Below are positions 34,028-45,930 of a DNA stretch of 64,000 nt, piece by piece (the stretch's first letter is position 1; each line of letters starts with the position of its first letter). The stretch comes from Warburgia ugandensis (taxonomy: Eukaryota; Streptophyta; Magnoliopsida; Canellales; Canellaceae), in the NCBI GenBank assembly GCA_035236585.1, contig CP141135.1:2204001-2268000 (forward strand). The letters are read 5' to 3'. A program made the position numbers and the translations under genes. The notes under the pieces are model-generated. The model saw only the letters and a list, made by a program, of their open reading frames with translations, did not search any database and was not told where the DNA came from.

Positions 34028-36584
34028 TTTTTTTTTATTTTTTTAGTGCAAAATTCCAATCTGTCCTCAATTTGAGTTTTGAAACTTTAGTTTTACCTCA
34101 TATTGGCCTCTTGAAGTCCTTAATTGGCCAAATAATTTGTCTGCCGACAACCAATGTCTAAAGCAATTGGTCACAAACAACTCAACATATAACTTGAAAT
34201 AGCTTGATCCTAGGTTAAATTTAGCGAGTGGGTGCCTAGCTCTTGTGCCAGTATCCAAGCCCTTCAAAGCTCCAAACTTGACAACCATTATCTAGATGAT
34301 CAAAATCAATACTCAATCTCCACCGTCTAGCCAGCGAACAGGGCTGTACATTGTGATTGATTGATGCTAACCACCAATTAGTCACCATCATTAAAATCAT
34401 GTGATCTTTATCATGCAGTGCAATCGTACGGCCAGCCTAATGTCTTCTAATGATTCTATAAGAACAAAAGCAGTTGCTACAACATTTACCCCGATTTGAT
34501 TGATAAGGTAATTACACAGGAAGGTTCGTTGATCTCGTTGGTCGCAAGGGACGGACCCGCAATTACGCGGTGATGATACATAATGGTTCGTTGATCTCGT
34601 TGTTGGGAAGGATGGGGCCTACAATCATGTCATGATGAAACATGATTGCCTAAGAATTTTGCCCTTTACCTACATGTGGTTGGTGTAGATCATTAATAAT
34701 AGCTCACACGTTTACACATGCCTAATTTATGAGTGTCAACACTAATTGCTAGACAGCAACTATACATTGCATGGTGAGTTGAAGCATGAAAATCTTGGCC
34801 TTTGTGATGATGGAATTCGTCGTAGAATTCAATTCCTGTCTTGACTTAGGTTGATTTCACATTTTCTCCTAGAGGTAAACAAGAATTTGGAGATCAACGG
34901 TTTAGGATCATCTCATTATTAAAATTTATATTTTTTTAAATGGCAAAAAAAAATAGTTTTTATGCAACCATCTTAATAAAAAAAATCCAAGAGGGTTACA
35001 AAAAACTCTCTTAAAAAATTCTATTAATAAGATGGTTTTCTAGAAACTATATTAAAAAGTCATTGGAGATAGTTACATAATTTGAAGATTTTTGCATGAA
35101 TAAATTAAGAATATAGTTTGAGAAAACAGTCTTAAAAAAATACCTATTTAAGAGCACAACTAGAAAAAACTATCTAAAAAAATCTTACTGTTAGGAAAAC
35201 CATCTTAAAAAACCCTAATTTAAGATAATGGTTGTCAAAAATTGCCTTAAAAATCCTAATTAAGAAGATAGTTACAAGATTAGCATATTCAATCATCACA
35301 CATATGGGCCCTAACATGTGTATATTACAGGACAGAGTCATAGAGTTCTAATTTTGAAATAAAATGTCAAGACAAACATTTGTTAAAATTTTGGGAAAAA
35401 CTAGAAAAATTGAATTTTTTAGATCTAAATTAAACTTCTAATTTGAATTTTTAAGTAGATTTGTGAATAGTGTTTGAGATTTTGGTAAATTCTTTGTAGA
35501 ATATGAATTTTATTAGGTAAATTTATATTAATTTCTTAAAATTTGCTTTAAAATTTAAAAATCATTTTTTTTTTGAATTTTTAAAAAAATATTGGGTCCT
35601 CAAAAAGTTAGGACTTTTTTTGAAAAACTTTTAGTTATTTAGATAATTTTATTAACTATGTTACAGAGGGTGTCCTTGGACAGAACTCATTTGGGGCTAA
35701 AGTAGGCTTAGCCCTATCCCAAATTTTGACAAAAAGGTAATAGTATATTAAAATTGTAAATATCAATTCTTTAAGTGTGTGCCTCCATTCAATACATATT
35801 ATATAATTAATAACTATAAAATTTTACTAGATTATCATTAAAAATTTACTACATTACTTATGCCCCATATCAAATTGAGTCCTGGCTTTGTCCCCAAGTG
35901 TAACCATGATTTTCTTTAAATAATTTTCTAATTCCTAACTTCAGGAAAATCAAAGTAATGTTCAAATCAACTTTCTTTTTTAGTAATTTCTATATTTTTC
36001 TAAATTTCTAAATTTTGACTTGCCAAATTGATCTTAAACCTGATTTATTTAGCTACAAACCTACTGAGCCCCCATCTTCTCACCCTGAATGTGAGTCATT
36101 GGTCAACTTCATCTCAATTACATACTTTTCTGGTGCTCGTCTGATAGTCAGGGTGTTTCCATTATTGTTTGGGCTTATCTACTCTTTGCCAATAAATGTG
36201 GCCTTCATAGAAACAAGGGCCAAATGTTACTCAATTTTCATATAAGAAAATTAGAGATAATAAAATACAATTCTTAAAATTCCTAACTCGTTGTTGACCA
36301 AAGATTCATACCATCCTTTGTAATAATTGAAAATATTGTAAAAAAATCTCAACCAACTAATTGTCCATCAAAGTTTAAAAAGTTTTGAAAACTTAAATCA
36401 TTCAGTGACTTACAAGTAGTGCAAATACTTTGTCAAACAAATAAATCGTAAAAGGAAAAAATTCACTTTACTACCTTGAACTTTGGCTGTGGCTTGACTT
36501 GTTTATATTCACATTGTTTTGTTGTTTAAATCTTAAAAAACAAGTGAAAAATCTTGCTTAGTTGTTTTAACTTAAAAACAAGTG
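34028..36584. other. AT-rich intergenic DNA with degenerate short repeats
   Basis: No gene. From about 34960 to 35290 a motif of the type ACCATCTTAAAAAA(T/C)CCTAATTTAAGA recurs in both orientations in degenerate form, as in subterminal regions of CACTA elements. The rest, including short frames at 34067-34288 (minus) and 36015-36245, shows nothing I recognise. Confidence 0.4.
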
Positions 36585-37574
36585 GGGGATTATTAGCTTT
36601 ATTTTTAAAGTTAAATGGACTATTAGTTCAACATTCCTTATTTATAAGAAAATAAAAAGTGGTATCTCTATATAAGAGACATCAATTAATAATCCTACAT
36701 TGCTTCTGACAAAATGTCTAGAGAAAGAAACCCATATAAGGGAAAGCCCCTTAGTCTTTATTTATTTAACTTTTTAGTCTTTGAGAGTTTTGAATCTTGC
36801 TCTTCTAGTGTAACAGCCCAAGGGCCTACACCCTGCAACGATATTGTCCGTGCCTAAGTGCCCATATACCCCGCACAGTTTTGTTCTTTCCCAATTGCCC
36901 AGAGAAAAGGCCTCGTTGCAAGGGAAGTCCTCATCACTCTTATCAAGAGCCCAGTAACTTTCCCCCTAGCGATGTGGGACTAACTCTCAGTCCCTCACCT
37001 TGCCTAGAAGCCTGTCAGCCCTCTTGGCCCGCCCTCATCGGCCAAGGCTTCACATCTAGGGGTTTTTTAAGGGTGTTCTATTTAGTTTTTTTGAGACTAA
37101 GATTCGTTACCATTGAATTTCTTGACTTAGAGACTCTTTGAGATCTTTTTAATGCACTATTTGCAGCTGTATTCTGTGGATTTGGTTTCTATTAAGGCCC
37201 ACTTGTGGATGTGTTACTTGCATCCATTATCTTAGCAACTCTATCTTGTGCTTGCAAAGATTCCCTTTATTGTCATCCTTTAAGACCTTTATTGTCTTGA
37301 TTTATTGATTCAGGTTCTTCTCTTATTGTTGTCTTTCAAGAGTATTATTATCTTGCTTGATGAATTGAAGTTTCTCTCTTCATGTCGTCTTTCAAGACCT
37401 CTGATTATTATCTTTAATAATTGATTGAGATATTCCTTGCGGTCAAGATCCCTTTTCTTGCCGACGTATAAGGTTTATAATCTCGATTGTCTGATTGAGA
37501 TATATATTCTCATAGACTTATTTTAAGCAAAATAATTTAATATATTTATTTGGACACTAAAGTTTGGACCTACA
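36585..37574 (+). mobile_element. Ty1-copia-type LTR relic
   Basis: The purine tract AACAAGTGGGGGA precedes a probable LTR start (TTATTAG, decayed TGTTAG), as at the 3' LTR of copia elements. A TATA element (CTCTATATAAGAGACATC) lies near 36665. The right part is a run of CTTTCAAGA / TTGATTGAG phrases, ending at about 37574 (GGACCTACA). It is interrupted by the TRIM-like insertion at 36809-37054. No internal coding domain remains nearby. Confidence 0.5.
36809..37054 (+). mobile_element. TRIM-like solo LTR (246 bp) with exact 5-bp target duplication TCTAG
   Basis: Starts TGTAACAGCCCAAGGGCCTA and ends GCCAAGGCTTCACA, with TCTAG at 36804-36808 and again at 37055-37059. Internal landmarks GATATTGTCC, AGGCCTCG and GATGTGGGACTAAC are widely seen in small plant LTRs of this type. 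TG...CA ends plus a 5-bp duplication identify an LTR. With no second copy, it is a solo LTR nested in the copia relic. Confidence 0.8.
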
Positions 37575-37752
37575 GTAATCATGCAAATTAGTTGAGGTAC
37601 ATGTTGAGTTTGGGTAGGTTGAATCTCATAGAGAGAGTTGCGAGGTCTTTTGCACATTTTGGGATGCTTCAATTGTCTTTGTCTTATAAGTGTACCTCTA
37701 CGCTAATATTCATCAAATTTAATTTTATGCAAGAAACAGCGGCTCATGACTC

Positions 37753-37930
37753 CTTTTTTTTTTTTTTTTTTAACACTTTTTCCCCAATACAAGGGAAGAA
37801 TTGCAAAGCAAACACATTCTGCTAGACCTAATTTTAAGTCCGATCTCCACCTAAGGGGAAAGTGGCAACTCAAACGTATGCCCAAGTCTATTCAAGAGAG
37901 ATGCCTAGTTGTTTGAGACCAATTGAGCTA
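37753..37930 (-). mobile_element. tRNA-derived SINE-like segment, family C, with poly(A)
   Basis: On the minus strand: AGCTCAATTGGTCTCAAACA (A-box region), CGTTTGAGTTGCCACTTTCC (B-box region), then GCTTTGCAATTCTTCCCTTG, ending in a long A run (T run at 37753-37771 on the plus strand). The most complete member of this family in the window. Confidence 0.6.
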
Positions 37931-38122
37931 AATGTTGGCTCTACATTAACTTTAAAAGGTTTGTTTTGAAAGAAAATAAAAAGGAAAAAAAAAATTATTT
38001 CTAATTTTACTACTTACTAATGTTGACATGTGCCAATTTTTCTTTGTAGCGTCTGTCTAGATTACACATTTTGCATTCAGGCCATCACAAATGAATTATT
38101 TCGATTATATTTTGTCTAGATA

Positions 38123-38308
38123 GAAGGGGAGCCTTGGTGCAACAGTAAAAGTTGTCATCGTGTGACCTTGAGGTCACGGATTCAAGGCATGGAAACAGCC
38201 TCTTGTAAAATGCAAGGTAATGTTGTGTACTCTAGGCCTTTGTGGTCCTCCCCTTCCCCGGATCCTGCATAAGCGGAAACTTTGTGCACCGGAGCTGCCC
38301 CTTTTTTG
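38123..38308 (+). mobile_element. Full-length Au SINE with 13-bp target duplication
   Basis: AAGGGGAGCCTTGGTGCAAC, GGTCACGGATTCAAGGCATG, CAGCCTCTTGTAAAATGCAA, GGAAACTTTGTGCACCGGAG. TTTTGTCTAGATA at 38110-38122 and TTTTGTCTTGATA at 38309-38321 form a target duplication with one mismatch. Confidence 0.9.
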
Positions 38309-38754
38309 TTTTGTCTTGATAATATTATATATTGGTTTAATTAAAGATTTCTAAAGAAGATTTAAACTTGCAACCATACTTGATTTCTCATTTGAAGGAT
38401 ATTAGACATGAACATGAAGTATAACAATGGTTGAATGTCTTGGTGGCCTATGCTGCTTTGGGTTGTATTGAATTGTTTTATACCTCTTGCTTTAAGCTCA
38501 AGCAGTTGTTGTAACTTTGGTAGCCAAGATATTGTTGTGTGTGAGTGTGAAGCCTGAATGACTTATCTTTTTGTGCTCGTATTGAATTATACTGCCCAAC
38601 AATAAGGGTCTTGTGCAGGTTGAGCTGAGTGGTTAGCTTACCTAGGGATGAAGGGAGGACAGCGCACTCTTGCCAGGGTGGAATGGAGTCCTAGCAAAAA
38701 AAATAAAAGGTATTTCTATTTGTAATATAGGTGGCAGTGTGAAGGGCGAGGGGT

Positions 38755-41700
38755 TGTAATACTCATTATTTTGAAGAAATATACATAAATACATAATTAT
38801 GAATTTTTTAAATTTTTATGAAAATTCGGCTCCTAGGAAAATATAATTTTATAAAGATTGATTCACTAGTTGAGCATCAATATTTAAAATATATGCAAAA
38901 AATAAAATTCAATAGCACTAAAAATGTTAAAACAAAAGTTCAGACAAAAATCTCGTATTAATTAAGATATTTTAATAAATTAAATAAAAAGAGTAAAATA
39001 GTAATTATCCATGTGTGGGGCTTACTAACACGGCACTCAACCTAGCAATTCGACGTGCCAGCATTGATAAGTAAGGTAATGATTATCAACATTTATTGTC
39101 AATAATCATTCTACATTTAATATAAAAATAATAAGCAAATTAAATAACATTTAATGGGGCTTTAAATGCACCCCTTCATTTAGTTCCACTTCGTTTCTCT
39201 CCCCAGCCTCATTCGGTGCGAACCCACCAACGCCAAAGACAACGACCAATGCGTGCACTCCACTGACGACATCTCACCCTAATGACAATGGAATGGACAA
39301 AGGGTTTTAGGCAAACTCGACACAATAAGGCCATCCACCCATCTGTGTTTACCTTCCTATGTTCCCCTTTCCTCTCTTTTCCCTCCCATCTCCGACGAGT
39401 ACCACCATTGTCGCCGTTTTATGGCGGCAAAAATGATGGAATCGACTGTGAAGAAAACACAGTCAAAGAAATGGTGTCAAATTGATAATCTGCATTGTTT
39501 ATTTTGTTTCTCAGGCGATTATGAATAAAACCGTTCTGGTTTCATGAAAATCTGTTAAGGAACGACGTCGAAAAGTGAGAAAAAATAATAAATGGGTGAT
39601 TTTACAAACCTTGATTTAAACCGGCCAAAAACTCAAGATCCAAGTGGAATTTGCAAATAAAAAGCTTGATAAAACTCTAATTTAGGAAATTCTAAGCAAA
39701 ACCATGCAATTTGGTGAAAATTTTACACTGTGCAAGTTGCCGCCGATGACCAAAATTCGGTTATCTTCTCTGGCGACATTAGACTTTTCCGGCAAGACCT
39801 ACAAGTGAATGGAACTGACTAGCCAGAGGATTGCACATACATGGACAGCATGGATGGGTGATCTGAGCCCTCAAAGCCCTAAGAATGAAGTTTGATGAAG
39901 ATTTAGACCGTAGATCAAACAAGGATAGAATGAATGACCTTAGACGCATCGTTCCTGATGGATGACGCGTCCAAGATGCACGTCGGAGACGCGCACAACG
40001 ACGCATGTGCTCTGTGCGACCGCATGCTTGTGGAAGCCACACATGCCATTCTTGACAGCAACGGGATGCAGGTGCATCTTGATGATCGGAATGCACCCAT
40101 GTGCATCATGGTGGCCAAGACGCATGGGCGCGCATCCCAAAAGTGCATCCCGCTCACTGAGTATCTTGGTGATGTCGTTTTTCGACCCAAATTTTAATCT
40201 GAGCAGTTGAAATAGATCTAAAACACTAAATTAACAATTCATGAGGCTATATAGGTCCAAATTTTGATCCAAGACATCTATTGAATTTGTCTCAACGATG
40301 TGGCTTAAATTTAGCATCAAAATCTTGATTTGACCACATCTAATTAGACTAAATCACTAAACCTCACTCAATAACTTAGATTAGCTCGATCAAGGGATGA
40401 TTAGGCCTTAGAAATTGAACAAATATATGACATAAGAGATGAATTGATGTATTTGATGGGCTGATTGCATGCATCATTTAAGAAAATTGATCTTGTTGAT
40501 CTGACCATAAACCTTAGATTTGACCAATGAGAGATCGATTGAGCCATTAGATTGAGACATTGATCATGGATACACACTTGAAATGCTAAGAAAACATGAG
40601 GATTAATGTGATCATGATACTTAGAGCTTGATTTGTTGATTTAAACCCAAATCAAAGCTATAAAAGAATGATTTGATGGTTAGATCACTCTGAAACTTAA
40701 CAAGATGAGAGAATTTAGTTCTCTAGTGATCAGAAGATACTGATTTAGCTGATCACAACTTAGATCAATATTTAAAGCTTGTAGATGATCATTTAGATGG
40801 AAGAAAAAACTGATATTAAGACATGAATTGGCTTAATTAGGGGTAAGTCAAATGATCTAGGCCATTGATCTACGATTAACTATCAGATTAGAGGATTGTC
40901 ACATTGATTGCTTCACAATTGGGATTTGATGAACACCAAGTAATATAGATGAAGAGTAAAATAGACAATGGGGAACGTTTAGAGTAGTAGATAACGCAGT
41001 GTAGTACTGCGACCTGACAGGCACATCAGAGCGCATGAGTTGAAGTGGGGCCTTATTAGATTATTTCACGCATTGAGGTAGGTGATTACATTTAGTATTC
41101 CCCTGATTTCATAAATCATGATTGTTTACTAGACGACTTCATTTACATTGGTAGTTTGATGCATGAATATATATGTCAACCTTGTGGTTTTCCTGAGATT
41201 ATCTTGTTGATGAACTATTATTTTATTGATTTATATGATCCATGTATTCTTCTTTATTCATTCTATAAATGCATTAAAATACTTTATTGACTTGATTTTC
41301 TTGAGAATGATTATGTATAGATTTTTTATACTCAATTTTGTATTTTTGTTGATTTACGACGAGTGTTTCTACTTAGTGGATGCTATGATAAGAGGGTTAT
41401 AAGGCTGGCCACCCGTCCTCTAAGTATATAAATGCATATTATAAACACTTGTCCTGATATGTGGCCAAATTGTGTGCGGTCTGTGATAATCATATGCAAG
41501 TTAGCCATGAATGTCTGACTATCACCAATGCACGACAAACACTAGTTTCCTGTTTTGGTGTCGATGATGAGCGGTAGTAGTTTATACTCCGGAGTGGTTG
41601 CCATTGCAGCATAGCTATCCATATACTTATTCTGTGTGCACATGTAGATACAGACCCATGGGGATATCTATATTCTGATGCACCACAGCATGATGATGCA

Positions 41701-44700
41701 TCCTGAGTGGTGATTGTGTCACAAATAACCCCGAAAGGAATAAATGTGGGGGAAATGGTATGAGTACTCATGGTTGATTATGTGAGGGATGCGGTTAATT
41801 GTGTGCCATGTTCCTCATGACATGCATTCATGCTTCTATATGATAAATTTGATTATATATTACTCTATTATATGCATAAGCACGCATTATCCATGTCTTG
41901 CATACCATGGTATTTAGTTTATAATTGTGATGACCCGGGTTTTCTCATGCATTTTTAAATGCAATGTCTAATTTCCTAAGGCGGGATGCATCCCTATTTG
42001 AAAACTATTTTATAAAAACCATGCAATGCAGCGGAAAATCTTTTGTTTTTAAACTAATTTTGAAAACTCCAAGTGTCATTTGCTTTCACAACAACTAAGA
42101 TAGTTTTTGAAAAACTTCAGAAATCATTAATGTTTTTCCCCAGGTCTTTCCAGTCACAACGCACAGCCCAACTGTAACTAAGTACAAACACATGTCCAAA
42201 GGGTTGAGAGTTTACTTACATGTATATTTGTTTCCTTTTGGATTCACTTGCTCATAGCACTAACATAGATGTCCTCTTTTCGTGAGTGGAGCTGTCCTGA
42301 ACCATGATATATATGGACGTATCCTGTCCTTAAGTGCTTACTGATGTCTGAAAAATGTTAAGGATTGAGTGAGTATATAATATACTCAGTAGGAGTTTAT
42401 CACTACTAGTTTTATAATGCATGCGATGTTTTAAAATCATATGCCCTTTCCAAAACATGTGCATGTATGAATTCTCAAGTTCAATATTGACATCAAAATC
42501 CATTGTCAAACTGAAATACTAACGACTTAAAGGATTATATAATCCAAAATTGAAAGTATCATATACATGTATATTATAACATCATGATATGCATAAAATG
42601 CTTCATGGAATCCAACTCATGGATCTCTAGTATAGTATGGTCGACCAACCTCATATCATGCCATATGCAATGCACATAAATCATCAAACCATAGGGTCCA
42701 CTATGCCCACGACCTCCTCGCCGTGTGGTCCCCGGGTACCTGATGACACTCGGTCATAGCCTCCACGGGGCCTATGACACGTCGACCCAATGCCGTGACA
42801 CCAGTGGTAGCCCCCTGTATCACATACAGTCGACGTAAGGACTTGCCTCTTTTTGGGCATGGTACCCATCCACCTAATAGTGGTAGAGGCCGGGTGGCTA
42901 ACCCAGACCCCTCGGTATAGCACCCACGGGCTTACTTGCCCAAATCACATAAGATTAAGAAGCCAAAACCTCTTGTTAAAACTTGTCCTCTTTGGGTCCC
43001 TCACAACTGCCTGGCCCTCGGCACTCCAGCGTCTTTTGGCAACTCTCAAGGACATGCAATCTTTGCAAGTACTTAAATCATGCAATGTATGCACTTGTTT
43101 GCAACACATATATGTGCAGAATGTATATGCAATCATTTCAAAACATGGCTATGTACAAAGCATTTATCATGCATGTTGAATTAAGTCATGCAAATCAAGT
43201 CATATATTTAAAACATATGTTCTCAAAATAATAATAGTTCTTTTAAAAGAATCTAATAGTGATAGAGCACCTACCTGGCTAGGTTGCGCTAACCCTTTTG
43301 TCCTCGGACGCTCCTAATCATGGTTTGGGGAATCAAGGTTAGTTTGACCTATCTTTTATGGGTTTTTAGAGTAATTGGTCTTTTTACTTAGGCATTAGGG
43401 GTCCATCCCTATGCCTATGGGTGTCCTAAGGTCCTAATTGGGCCTTGGTATCCTCAGTTTTCCAAAGGTCTAGTGGCCACGCGCCACTATCCTATTCTAA
43501 GGGTCATGCCCACCTTTGATTGGGCCTTGATCAGGGATTTTATAGTTTGGATGTGTCCGCGTCGTCGACACGGACACAACGCCTTTTGCGGTGCCTCAAT
43601 CGGAGCTCTAGATCTCAAGTTATAAGTGTTTTAGTGTCGCACGTACATAAGACCTTTAAGAATTAAAAGACGGAATGCTAGGGCGCTGCGCGTTAGCGTC
43701 ATGTGCCCTGGCTTCCTTAACAAATAAAAAACGATGCCTTTGCTAGCGCGCTGCCCGTCTACGGCGTGCGCCTTAGTGGGTGCGTCTGCAGACGCGCTAT
43801 ACTTCTCCGCCTGTCCTTCTCTTTAGCGAGCGCGTCCGCGTTTGATGCGTCTTGTCTGTCTGGACGTCTTGGTCTTTGGGGGACCGGGGCATCCTTGGGA
43901 TGCCTTGGTTCGTCCCCGAGGAACCAGTGCGGCCCTGTGTACGTCCCAGGGTCCTTGGTGACTCCCTAGAGACCTATTCCCCATGGATTTTTATGCAAAA
44001 ACATAGGGAAACCGAGCTTAGGATTGTGGGTGAGATGGGTTTGGGGATTTTTTGTGCGTACCTGCTTCGTGGCTGGTTTTCTCTCAACGTTTTCTCCTCT
44101 AAGTCGCTGCTCCTCAACAGGTTTTCTCCCATGTTTTGGGCTGCCATTAGAGGCGCCAAAGAGCTCTATTTATAGGGCTTTTAAAGAGGGTTCTGGAGGG
44201 GTTCTAACCGCCTTTGAATGGCGGTGAAGAAACCTCCAGAATGGCAGTGGTTTCTCCTTGAAACACCGCCATTCCAGAAACCTCTAGGAGGTTGAAGATG
44301 AAGGGTGCCTGTATCAAAACGGGCCCTGTGTTTTGAGGTTAAATCCGTTTTTGTAAAAATTTACAATTTTGCCCCTGAACTTCAAAGGGCTATAACTTGC
44401 TCAGTTTAACTCCGTTTTAAGTGATTTTGGTCTTGTTGGATTCCTTTTTCCGAGACGCACCTAATGGTAGCATTTTTAGGACCAAATTTCTAGGTTTAGT
44501 TAAGACAACTAGTAAAATGACCAAAATGCCCTTATCTTTAAAACTGAACTTTTCATGGGCTTTTAATATTACAAAAATTGGGGTCATTACAATAATATCT
44601 CTACATTTATGCGTAAATTATGTTTTCGATTGTCGCTACTTTTGCTACAAACTCTTTAATATTCATGCACCGTTTACTTCTGGGCACCTAATGATTTGAC

Positions 44701-44849
44701 TTATTATATGAATGTTTTTTGCATCCATGAGATTTATCATAAACTCTGGTATTTATACTCTATTCAATATTAAATGTGATTACCTATACAAGCGATTGCT
44801 TGTTGAGGCATTGCTTTGGTTTGTAATGTCTCAGATTTAGGGCGCCACA
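38755..44849 (+). mobile_element. Older LTR-retrotransposon region (possible long LTR), interrupted by a nested solo LTR
   Basis: Begins near TGTAATACTC (38755) and may end at GGCGCCACA (44849). It holds AT-rich then CpG-rich blocks (39930-40150, with many GACGC/ACGCAT motifs) and a low-complexity right part, the layout of a long chromovirus-type LTR. Sequence on both sides of the nested element (41925 and 44597) is continuous once the insertion is removed. No target duplication was found at the proposed ends, so the boundaries are guesses. Short frames across the CpG-rich block on both strands are composition artefacts. Confidence 0.35.
41926..44591 (-). mobile_element. Nested 2.67-kb solo LTR with exact 5-bp target duplication ATAAT
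   Basis: Left end TGTGATGACCC and right end GGGTCATTACA are near-perfect inverted termini with TG...CA ends. ATAAT is present at 41921-41925 and 44592-44596. The minus strand has a perfect plant TATA box, CTATAAATAG, near 44167-44176, about 420 bp from the TGTAATGACCC end, so the LTR probably reads right to left with a long R-U5. A CpG-rich block lies at about 43550-43870. Length and ends resemble long LTRs of Tekay/Del-type Ty3 chromoviruses. No internal region or second LTR is present, hence a solo LTR left by recombination. Confidence 0.8.
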
Positions 44850-45291
44850 GCAATAAGGGCAAACAAGTTGAGCAGTAGAGACGACAATGAGGACCATCTA
44901 CCCCATTCAGAGACTAATTGATGTATACACCTACTTGCTGATATTTGACTTTGTTGGGCTGTATAAACACACTCATATTATCATCATAGGATTGGACCTA
45001 ACTCTTATCAGTGTTATATATATGTATGAAATTATTGTTAGAGTTGGATGTGGTGAATGATAGATGGAACCTTGGGATTTCATTATAGTTCATTTTTTTA
45101 CTTGTAGATCTTTTCATGACCGATGTTCAGCCATGTTTTCAACTATTGCAAAGTATGTCATATAGTATATTTGATTTTATTTGTTGCCATTGGTTGAATG
45201 ATCCTCGAGGTTTTCTTTTGGTATTTCATTTGATATGATTATCGTGGTTATAATTAAACATGTGTTTTACATTTTTTAGGAATCTTGACTA

Positions 45292-45330
<39 letters not shown>
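45292..45330. repeat. (ATT)n microsatellite
   Basis: About thirteen ATT units in a row. Confidence 0.95.
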
Positions 45331-45372
45331 GTATGAAAAATGGTTTTAGAAAACTCAAGGTGTGGAGGGCAA

Positions 45373-45930
45373 TTGTTTCTTTGTTAGTGTATGGTTTTAA
45401 GTATGGAGAAATCTTCTGAAACTGGTGGAGGCTATTTTTTCGTCGTGGAGATAGTGAAACTGATATGAGCCTGTAGGCGTAGCTCAATTTAGAGGGAACC
45501 ATGTTAATCTGTAGCAGTTGTGTCTTTGTTGGTGTATATAGTTTTGAAGTATGGAGAAATCTTTTGTAACGTGTGGCTATTTTCTTGTTGTGGAGAAAGT
45601 TAAAATAGTGTGTGGGGTGATAATTTCAACATGGAGCTGTAGACGTAAAGAGCATGTGACATTTAATTAGTTAGGGAAAAGTTTCAAAGTAACATTTCGT
45701 CTAGCCTTTTATGTTTTCTACTTTTCTCCAACCAATCAAATGTCACTGCTCTTTGCACCTGCATGAAACAACTGAAATTATCACTGCTATTTCTAAATTG
45801 TGGAGAAATGTTCTATAACTTGTGGCAACCATTTTCTAGTCGCGGAGATAAAGAAATTAGTATGACCCTGCAGATGTACCTTAATTTAGAGGGAATCACA
45901 TAATTTTTGTGTATCTTCATGTTTTTTTTT
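45373..45930 (+). repeat. Copia-LTR-like segments in tandem, split by a MITE
   Basis: The order GTATGGAGAAATCTT, GTGGCTATTTT (or variant), GTCGTGGAGATA, then GATGT/GGCGTA, then CAATTTAGAGGGAA recurs from about 45373 and about 45800, with a partial copy at 45529-45613. It resembles the 3' part of copia LTRs and the duplicated unit at 13887-14111. The MITE at 45614-45788 separates the second and third segments. Confidence 0.6.
45614..45788. mobile_element. MITE with CAGTGATAATTT-type inverted termini
   Basis: The left arm GGGTGATAATTTCAACATGG ... AAGAGCATGTGACATTTAAT mirrors the right arm, which on the minus strand reads CAGTGATAATTTCAGTTGTT ... GAGCAGTGACATTTGATTGG. Same family as 13492-13669; about 175 bp. 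Confidence 0.75.

Noticed and set aside
36881-37141. 86-codon frame in the TRIM-like element
   Set aside because: TRIM LTRs are non-coding and no homology is visible.
39779-40210. Several overlapping open frames on both strands in a CpG-rich block
   Set aside because: Frames overlap on both strands with no homology to any family I know. The GACGC-type low-complexity composition explains the absence of stops, and the block lies in LTR-like sequence.
42684-43231. Open frames on both strands around 42.7-43.2 kb
   Set aside because: They lie inside the 2.67-kb solo LTR, overlap each other, and show no gag or pol motifs.
45254-45502. Minus-strand frame containing a run of asparagines
   Set aside because: The asparagines come from the (ATT)n microsatellite; there are no other protein features.
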